DNA from: Bacteroidales bacterium
GTDB lineage: Bacteria > Bacteroidota > Bacteroidia > Bacteroidales > UBA1402
DNA: 57,329 nt
Reading direction: 5' to 3'
Assembly (NCBI GenBank): GCA_028709215.1
Contig: JAQVXI010000010.1
Location: 1 to 57,329, forward strand
Under the pieces are notes generated by a model. It saw nothing but the letters and a program-made list of their open reading frames with translations, ran no database searches and was not told where the DNA came from. This document shows positions 52,801-57,329 of the stretch, piece by piece (within the stretch, counting starts at the first letter, position 1; each line of letters begins with the position of its first letter). Made by a program: the position numbers and the translations under genes.

Positions 52801-53875
52801 TATACAACGATGTATACGCTGCAGGAATAGCCAACGGACCAACCACCGTAACCACACATGTATCTTTGAACGAACCATCTTCAGTTTCAACGACAATATC
52901 TACTGTTCCACCCGATACAGGAGTAATCAAACCAGCCTGATCTACAGTAGCAATGCTTTCGTCGCTGCTGCTCCAAACAATGTTGCGATTGGTTGCAGTC
53001 GAAGGCAATACGGTAGCAGCCAGCGTTTTGCTGGTCAACACTTTCAATTGAATGGAAGAAAGATCCAATTCAACACCCGATACCGGAGTCAACGCATCCA
53101 CAATGGTCACATCAAACGTAGCAGTCAATTCCGGATACGTAACCGAACTTACCTTGATGCTGGCAACACCCGCTTGAGTGGTATTGGCTGTAACGAGACC
53201 CGTTGCATCCACCGTTGCCAATTCCGTATTCAAGCTTTCCCAAACGACATCGTTGTAGGTCGCTTTGACCGGAGCAAATACCGCATTCAATTGAGTCGTA
53301 AGCCCCAACGGCAAGCCTTGCGCCAACACCGGATCGACTGCTTCAATCGAAACCGCTGTAGGGATCACCGTTTTCAACGCAACGTAATCAATCGACATGG
53401 CTTGCGTCGCAGCAGTTCCTGTATACGTAAAACTCCAATGCGATTTTCCGTTGTAGAAATTCATCCCATCCAGATGGCTCTTTCCGTCCAAACTGATGTT
53501 GTGAATCATCGATGTACTTCCGTCTGCCGGATAGGTCAATTCGTATAAAGTAACACCTTTCTTATCCCAGGCGATTCGAATGGCAATTTGTTTGCCTGCA
53601 TCGGCCGGATCAAAGGTAAATTTGAACGACAAAGAGTCGTACTTAGATACATCATAAAAGAAATTGCCATCGCCCCAACCTTGACCGGGACCCACAAGCA
53701 ATTTTTCTGCACCGGCATCGACTGCGCCGGCCATGTCCACTTGAGTGTGCACATCACTTTGATATTGAAGAGAATACAGATTGACAAAATCTGTAGGTGG
53801 AGATTCTACGGTCGCCGCAGAAAGTCCCATGACATACAACAAGAGTGTTGTAATGAGTAGTAATTGTTTTTTCAT
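49832..53875 (-). CDS. Secreted modular protein with Big2 Ig-like repeats and exact 560-residue internal period
   Basis: A 1347-residue extracellular protein with a signal peptide (MKKQLLLITTLLLYVMGLSAA). Module A is a jelly-roll/CBM-like domain (VNLYSLQYQSD ... DYVALKT), module B a second one (YTLNFNDAGTSKLL ... VDYIAVK), and each is followed by Big_2 Ig-like domains of the type VSGVELDLSSIQLK...VWSSSDESIATVDQAGLITPVSGG. The order A-Big2-Big2-B-Big2 is repeated twice, plus a third A. The unit repeats every 1680 bp (560 residues) and is almost identical at DNA level between copies 1 and 2. The C-terminus (VNVYSMTGVLVRRAV ... LDKGLYIVGKKKVLVTR) is a T9SS-like sorting tail. I infer a glycan-binding or adhesive surface protein of the PUL; the ligand is unknown. 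Confidence 0.85.
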   Translation of the reverse strand: MKKQLLLITTLLLYVMGLSAATVESPPTDFVNLYSLQYQSDVHTQVDMAGAVDAGAEKLLVGPGQGWGDGNFFYDVSKYDSLSFKFTFDPADAGKQIAIRIAWDKKGVTLYELTYPADGSTSMIHNISLDGKSHLDGMNFYNGKSHWSFTYTGTAATQAMSIDYVALKTVIPTAVSIEAVDPVLAQGLPLGLTTQLNAVFAPVKATYNDVVWESLNTELATVDATGLVTANTTQAGVASIKVSSVTYPELTATFDVTIVDALTPVSGVELDLSSIQLKVLTSKTLAATVLPSTATNRNIVWSSSDESIATVDQAGLITPVSGGTVDIVVETEDGSFKDTCVVTVVGPLAIPAAYTSLYTLNFNDAGTSKLLSANLTDLGANLPAVISSVGGSLLGAPWNWNAADKYVDLSAYTELQVACAFKTEDIGKKLEFRYAFSTLTGSIITNRVVEITSEAMLLTVDLDADTADVDGLKRVGAVKFRNNVSGDISFVVDYIAVKAAPIAVSSVALTDTAVVMALGENYTLEYNVLPVDAADKTVVWSSSNEAAATVEDGVLTAVSPGTTLVKVFAATDNSLVDSCLVTVTNIPSGSVNLYSLQYQSDVHQQVDMSGTVDAGAEKLLVGPGQGWGDGNFFYDVSKYDSLSFKFTFDPADAGKQIAIRIAWDKKGVTLYELTYPTDGSTSMIHNISLEGKSHLDGMNFYNGKSHWSFSYTGTAATQAMTIDYVALKTVIPTGVSIEAADPVLAQALPLGLTTQLNAVFAPVKATYNDVVWESLNTDLATVDATGLVTANATQAGVASIKVSSVTYPALADTFEVTIVDALTPVSGVELDLSAIQLKVLTSKTLVATVLPSTATNRNIVWSSSDESIATVDQAGLITPVSGGTVDIVVETEDGSFKDTCVVTVAGHLPIPAGYVSLYTLNYSDAGTSKLLSANLTDLGANLPAVFSSDVTGLLGYAWNWNAADKYVDLTAYSELQVACAFKTEDIGKKFDFRYAFSTLTGSIITNRVVEITSEEMLLTVDLDADTADVDGLKRLGAVKFRNNVDGAISFVVDYIAVKVAPIVVKSVALTDTAVVLAPGASQTLEYSVLPANAEDLTVTWSTGNEAVATVEDGVVTAVGLGSTYVKVTSVADANLSDSCLITVSYVPADYVDLYSLQYNSASFTQTVQTGLVTAATERLLVGPANGWGSGDHYYDIANYDSLIIKLNFDASDAGKQVALRIAYDKMGVTLYEITYPTDGSTSLLYKVDISAKNQLDGMNFYNGAPHWSFTYTGTPAAQAVTVEYVALKLEDPNSVPSVTIDTDADAIVNVYSMTGVLVRRAVKFSEATEGLDKGLYIVGKKKVLVTR
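49990..50430 (-). repeat. Partial third copy of the 1680-bp tandem repeat
   Basis: The module A coding region recurs at exactly 1680 bp from copy 2 (50041-50100 aligns with 51721-51780), but it is much more diverged than copies 1 and 2 are from each other. Confidence 0.8.
50431..52110 (-). repeat. Second copy of the 1680-bp tandem repeat
   Basis: Every 60-base line I compared aligns without gaps with copy 1 at offset 1680. Lines 51901 and 53581 are identical over all 60 bases; lines 51961 and 53641 differ at one base. Confidence 0.9.
52111..53790 (-). repeat. First copy of the 1680-bp tandem repeat
   Basis: The N-terminal unit of the modular protein. The offset of 1680 is a multiple of 3, which keeps the frame and encodes 560 residues per unit. 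Boundaries are approximate. Confidence 0.9.
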
Positions 53876-53900
53876 TCGAATGATTTTAAGGTATTGATTA

Positions 53901-53942
53901 AAAAAATAGGTGCATGGCCACGAAACGGGCCATACACCTATT
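53901..53942 (-). terminator. Intrinsic terminator after the 1089-residue protein gene
   Basis: On the minus strand AATAGGTG/CACCTATT and ATGGCC/GGCCAT pair, with one mismatch and a short loop, and T residues follow. It separates the 1089- and 1347-residue protein genes. I see no clear -7 element between it and the next start, so the latter gene may depend on read-through. Confidence 0.75.
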
Positions 53943-53952
53943 GATTAGAAGA

Positions 53953-56900
53953 TTATTCGCGGATCATCACCTTTTGAACTTGCGTTGAACCATTTTCGTA
54001 AATAGTTTTCACAATATTCAAACCAACGATCGGACGGCTAATGCGATAGCCCTGAATGCTGAAGTATTGTACTTCCTTCACAGGAGAATCCAGTTCAACT
54101 TGTTTTTGACCGGTGTACTCGTACACATAGTTCGGATCTTTACCAACCATCCAGATTTCCGGATCTCCGAAGAACATGGTTGGTTCCCAGCTTGTAGTAA
54201 ACATCTGCGTATGGAAACCTATTGTTAGTTTACCTTCCGTTATCAACACCCCTCTATAAGAAGTATTGTGATTTGCAGGCACACCCCAAGATCCAGGTTG
54301 TTCAAAGGCACTTCGTATCGTATCACCTTCTGTAAGCACAATATAGGAATAAATATAATCCTCATAAGCACTTCGTTCAATACCACCTGCAGCACGTGTC
54401 TTTAAGTTGATATTATAAACACCTACCGGCAGATTAGTAATGGTCTGTTCAAACTTATCTAGATTGCCATTCCAAAACCCAGGATGCGAATCTTTCACGG
54501 GATTCGTAGCAGTAGGAAGATCATGGATACCACCACCTTCAAGACCTGTGGTTACCCAACCCGGGAAGGCTGTATTATCCAAACCTTGAGTAAGTTTGTT
54601 TGAATACATGTTCGGGTTTTTGATAAATCCGGTCATATCCAAACTATCCGTCAACGCGGGATCTTCCCAAGAGTTGCCAAATACAATCTCATTGTCGTGG
54701 AATGCATTGTACAAGAATCTCGTATTTAGTTCGTTCAACTTATCAGCCAGAGCGTCGTCATCGTACGTAATAGCACGAGCGTGTCTGGTGAACGCTGAAT
54801 CCACACGCAACGAATCCGACAATTTAACGATTCGCTTCATCCGGTAAGTCATAGCAGGAATGGCATTGTTGACCCAATTTTTCATCAAATCGGAATAATG
54901 AGCAAGCGAGTCACTGGCTTGTTTGATCAATTCACTATTTGAATAATCAACCTCACTGTAGGTGTTCAGCGTATTTTCCAACAAAGGATACACATACTCC
55001 CTTGTATACTGGGTTCCAGTATACGTATCCAATGTCGTCTGTGCAGCTTGGACCCTTGCCAAGTACGTATCAACATTCGATTTATAAGTAGCCATATCAC
55101 TACCGGCTTTACTTAACTCTGCAACAGCCGCATCGTATGCACTTGGAGCCGTTGCTGAGAAGTCCTTGTAGGTGTCAACGGCAGCCATCAAACGCGTCTT
55201 GGCATCACCGTCGTATAAACTCGAATCGGCCGCAATCAACACTCCCTGTGCATCATTCAACGCTAGAGCCAATTTGTTCTTATAAACAAATGCAACCGAT
55301 GGAACCGAAGTCAACAAGGGGTTTGCCAATGCAATACCATCCCAACCCAATTCTGACAAAACATACCATTCCAGTATGTAATATCCTTCTTCGGCTACCA
55401 CAAAATTCTTACTATGCAGTTTCGAACCAGCAATCACAATCGAGGCATCATTGTTATCTTTCAGATTCAACGAGGATTCAAGATCCTTAACTTCATAATA
55501 TGTTGTTGTTGAAGTTGTATCCATCATACGGAAGTTAATCTTTTGGTTGTTGTTCTGGCCTCCATCATTCCACCAAGCAGTATTAAAGGATATGTTGTAC
55601 GTACCTGGGGTCAAATGCACACGGTAGTCCGGATACGCTCCATAAAAGAAACGAACAGTATCCGTACCACCTCTTGGAGACATATACATCATCGCTTCAA
55701 ATTCACCTCCGGTTTGATGAGTATACATCATACGTTGATTGCCAACATCCTTACTTCCAGATTCTGCAATATTTGTACCCCAAATACGTTTCCAACCCAA
55801 GGGTATACCTGCACCGATCTCACTTTGTTGCGCTTTCCAGTCCGTAACCAGAATGGTATCAATCTCAGTACCGCCAGTTGCTTCACCAATGGTAAAGCTA
55901 ACAACCGCATCCAAGTCCGCTGGGATAAACACATCCGATTCCACATTTGTAAGCGTAATCATGTAATCTCCATCGATCAAGGTTTCCGTTTCCGGAAGCT
56001 TGAAGGTCAAGGTTTTAGAAAACTCACCGGATTCCTGAAGATTCAACATAAAGGTTCCGGTCGGTCCGACCATCTGTGCCTGTACCATCGACAGGTTAAT
56101 GTTCTTGTTGTATTCAAACGTATAGGTATCGGTGGTCAAGGGCAAGTCAAACGACTCGTTTTCCGGTGTAGCCGATTTCAACAAAGGAGCAAAATAAATG
56201 ATGGAGGATCCGGAAATATCCATATCGTATACGGCTACTTCATCCGTAAAACTCAAGATCTTGCGATCGTGTTCTTCATCCCAAGAGAAAGGCCTGCCTG
56301 CACCAGTGTACAAAAGATCTTTTTCCATTCCTTCGGGATAGGTAAAGCTTACTTTAATCTTGCCTTCATCCATTTCAGTATAAAAATTCTCCATATAGAT
56401 AGACAAGGCTCCATCCGGTTGAATTTCTACTGCTTGCACTTCTTGAGGTTCACCGTCCAATGTCACCGTTGCACAAGTTGCAGGCAAGGAATACGTGTCG
56501 TAATCCTGTCCGGCACGCAAGTCGGCACCGTTGTTGGAATAACCGAGATCTACCTTGATGGCATCTCCGTTAAAACGCACACTGCGTACGGGTGATTTTA
56601 CAATCGAAACATCATCGATCAAATACGTACCCGGTGTGTAAGCGCTGATTTTCAAGAAATATTCCAGCTCCAACTCGGCGGTACCTTCTGCTTTGTCTAA
56701 AGCATAATACGCTTTTTGAATGTCATCGCTTGTATAGAAAAACAACAAGCTGTGACGACTCCACGCAGTATTGCTGAAGTTTTCAACCGTATACTGATAC
56801 GGTGTGTTGCCACCATACACAAAGGGCACATCGGCATCGTCTACACCCACCATCATGCTTACATGCATTTTTGAGGTTTCGGTCGTTTCGTTGAGGGTAT

Positions 56901-57222
56901 ATGAGTTGTCACCCTTTACCCAAAACGTCACCCGATACGCCGTATTGGCATCAATGGGAATGTTGCGAAATTTTAAGGCACGTTGCCAATCGGCACCTTC
57001 CAAGGCAGCATTTTGCAATTGCAAGGCCTTCGTTCCGCTGTGCGCATCTGTAAATTCAGGGTTCTGAACGTCCCCTTCCATGAAATTGGAATAATCCAGT
57101 TTGCCTATGGTCAGATCACCCGAGGGGATCTCAAATCCATACTCAAACACGACTTCCTGAGCCATGAGCGAAAAACTCGCCACAAACAGCCCTACCAAAA
57201 GTAACAGCTTTTTCATAGTCAT
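53953..57222 (-). CDS. Secreted multidomain protein with CBM-like and helical FIVAR-like regions, sorting-like tail
   Basis: A 1089-residue extracellular protein I cannot name. The signal peptide (MTMKKLLLLVGLFVASFSLMAQ) is followed by a CBM4/9-like beta-sandwich (about 22-210, VVFEYGFEIPSGDL ... GTYLIDDVSIV). Two or three further beta domains extend to about 690, including one with NISFNTAWWNDGGQNNNQ. A helical FIVAR-like stretch (about 695-850: ALNDAQGVLIAADSSLYDGD ... AVAELSKAG ... ARVQAAQTTLDTYT) and another beta domain follow. The C-terminus SIQGYRISRPIVGLNIVKTIYENGSTQVQKVMIRE resembles a T9SS sorting tail. M1 (57222) and M3 (57216) are both ATG. Surface glycan binding is likely from context. 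Confidence 0.75.
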   Translation of the reverse strand: MTMKKLLLLVGLFVASFSLMAQEVVFEYGFEIPSGDLTIGKLDYSNFMEGDVQNPEFTDAHSGTKALQLQNAALEGADWQRALKFRNIPIDANTAYRVTFWVKGDNSYTLNETTETSKMHVSMMVGVDDADVPFVYGGNTPYQYTVENFSNTAWSRHSLLFFYTSDDIQKAYYALDKAEGTAELELEYFLKISAYTPGTYLIDDVSIVKSPVRSVRFNGDAIKVDLGYSNNGADLRAGQDYDTYSLPATCATVTLDGEPQEVQAVEIQPDGALSIYMENFYTEMDEGKIKVSFTYPEGMEKDLLYTGAGRPFSWDEEHDRKILSFTDEVAVYDMDISGSSIIYFAPLLKSATPENESFDLPLTTDTYTFEYNKNINLSMVQAQMVGPTGTFMLNLQESGEFSKTLTFKLPETETLIDGDYMITLTNVESDVFIPADLDAVVSFTIGEATGGTEIDTILVTDWKAQQSEIGAGIPLGWKRIWGTNIAESGSKDVGNQRMMYTHQTGGEFEAMMYMSPRGGTDTVRFFYGAYPDYRVHLTPGTYNISFNTAWWNDGGQNNNQKINFRMMDTTSTTTYYEVKDLESSLNLKDNNDASIVIAGSKLHSKNFVVAEEGYYILEWYVLSELGWDGIALANPLLTSVPSVAFVYKNKLALALNDAQGVLIAADSSLYDGDAKTRLMAAVDTYKDFSATAPSAYDAAVAELSKAGSDMATYKSNVDTYLARVQAAQTTLDTYTGTQYTREYVYPLLENTLNTYSEVDYSNSELIKQASDSLAHYSDLMKNWVNNAIPAMTYRMKRIVKLSDSLRVDSAFTRHARAITYDDDALADKLNELNTRFLYNAFHDNEIVFGNSWEDPALTDSLDMTGFIKNPNMYSNKLTQGLDNTAFPGWVTTGLEGGGIHDLPTATNPVKDSHPGFWNGNLDKFEQTITNLPVGVYNINLKTRAAGGIERSAYEDYIYSYIVLTEGDTIRSAFEQPGSWGVPANHNTSYRGVLITEGKLTIGFHTQMFTTSWEPTMFFGDPEIWMVGKDPNYVYEYTGQKQVELDSPVKEVQYFSIQGYRISRPIVGLNIVKTIYENGSTQVQKVMIRE

Positions 57223-57258
57223 TAAATTAAACGTGAGTACTGGTTAAAAAAAAGAAAA

Positions 57259-57329
57259 TTATCGCAATGGTAAATACCAATTACTTCGTACCAACAAACG
57301 ATCGTACAAATCCTGGCTGAAGTTGTCGG
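57259..57329 (-). CDS. 3' end of a gene truncated by the window edge
   Basis: Only the last 22 codons are inside the window. They encode DNFSQDLYDRLLVRSNWYLP and end LR before TAA at 57261-57259. The reading frame is open to the edge. In a polysaccharide locus the preceding gene is often a SusD-like protein or another secreted enzyme, but the fragment is too short to identify. The next gene starts 36 bases downstream, so the two are probably co-transcribed. Confidence 0.5.
   Translation of the reverse strand, partial: DNFSQDLYDRLLVRSNWYLPLR

Noticed and set aside
1-57329. CRISPR arrays, insertion sequences or prophage genes
   Set aside because: No evenly spaced short direct repeats, no transposase, integrase or phage structural proteins were found. 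The only long repeat is the in-gene 1680-bp unit.
57259-57329. SusD-like assignment of the truncated gene
   Set aside because: The 22 visible residues do not contain a diagnostic SusD motif; locus position alone is insufficient.

Overview
This window reads as chromosome of a member of the order Bacteroidales (phylum Bacteroidota). The evidence is internal. Many genes are preceded by the Bacteroidota-type -7 element TAnnTTTG rather than a sigma70 -10 box. The gene repertoire is typical of the order: EF-G2-like factor, RprXY-like two-component pair, DUF2027-Smr protein, DUF5715 protein, short histone H1-like protein, MlaD-like Mce protein, bactofilin and adenosylcobalamin-dependent ribonucleotide reductase. 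Several secreted glycan-active proteins end in a short C-terminal domain resembling type IX secretion (T9SS/Por) sorting signals. That suggests a Paludibacter- or Porphyromonas-like lineage or a relative, but the genus cannot be fixed from sequence reading alone.

Layout. 1-8261: tRNA-Arg(CCG), asnA, a DUF5715 putative peptidase, ung, an LptD-like outer-membrane protein, an HD-domain protein, and an amidase-MlaD operon. 8262-13559: a 334-base gene-free stretch, dnaA, a nitroreductase and class II RNR. 13560-19151: bactofilin and folB fired from interlocked divergent promoters, an arginine decarboxylase, and a minus-strand operon mtaB-lpxL-GT2. 19152-23452: a tiny acidic lipoprotein, the S6-S18-L9 operon with a leader hairpin, a 56-residue two-helix membrane protein, and rprX-rprY. 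23453-30375: an EF-G2-like factor, a CYTH-MgtC/DUF4010 pair, a DUF2027-Smr protein and a secreted pectate lyase. 30376-36779: an unlisted 58-codon histone H1-like gene, then CoA-disulfide-reductase/rhodanese/TusA/DsrE fusion, class A PBP and M23 peptidase.

36776-39361 is a compact divergent module. Cupin and Ric-type di-iron iron-sulfur repair genes lie on one strand; an Rrf2 regulator with three cysteines and a NosR/NapH-type membrane ferredoxin lie on the other. A near-perfect inverted repeat sits between them over both promoter regions. I read it as a nitrosative/oxidative stress regulon in miniature.

39362-57329 is a minus-strand polysaccharide-utilisation region: a truncated gene at the window edge, a 1089-residue modular secreted protein, a 1347-residue Big2/jelly-roll-like protein built from an exact 1680-bp period, a GH43-CBM6, two tandem paralogous GH2 enzymes and a GH30. 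GH43, GH30 and GH2 together suggest a xylan/arabinoxylan-type substrate (inference). One GH2 has lost two active-site histidines that its neighbour keeps, and the GH2 block is AT-richer in the lines I counted.

Genes are very tightly packed. Three convergent pairs meet with zero bases between stop codons and two more overlap. Several plausible starts lie downstream of the longest open frame because a -7 promoter element sits inside the extension; I use the corrected starts.
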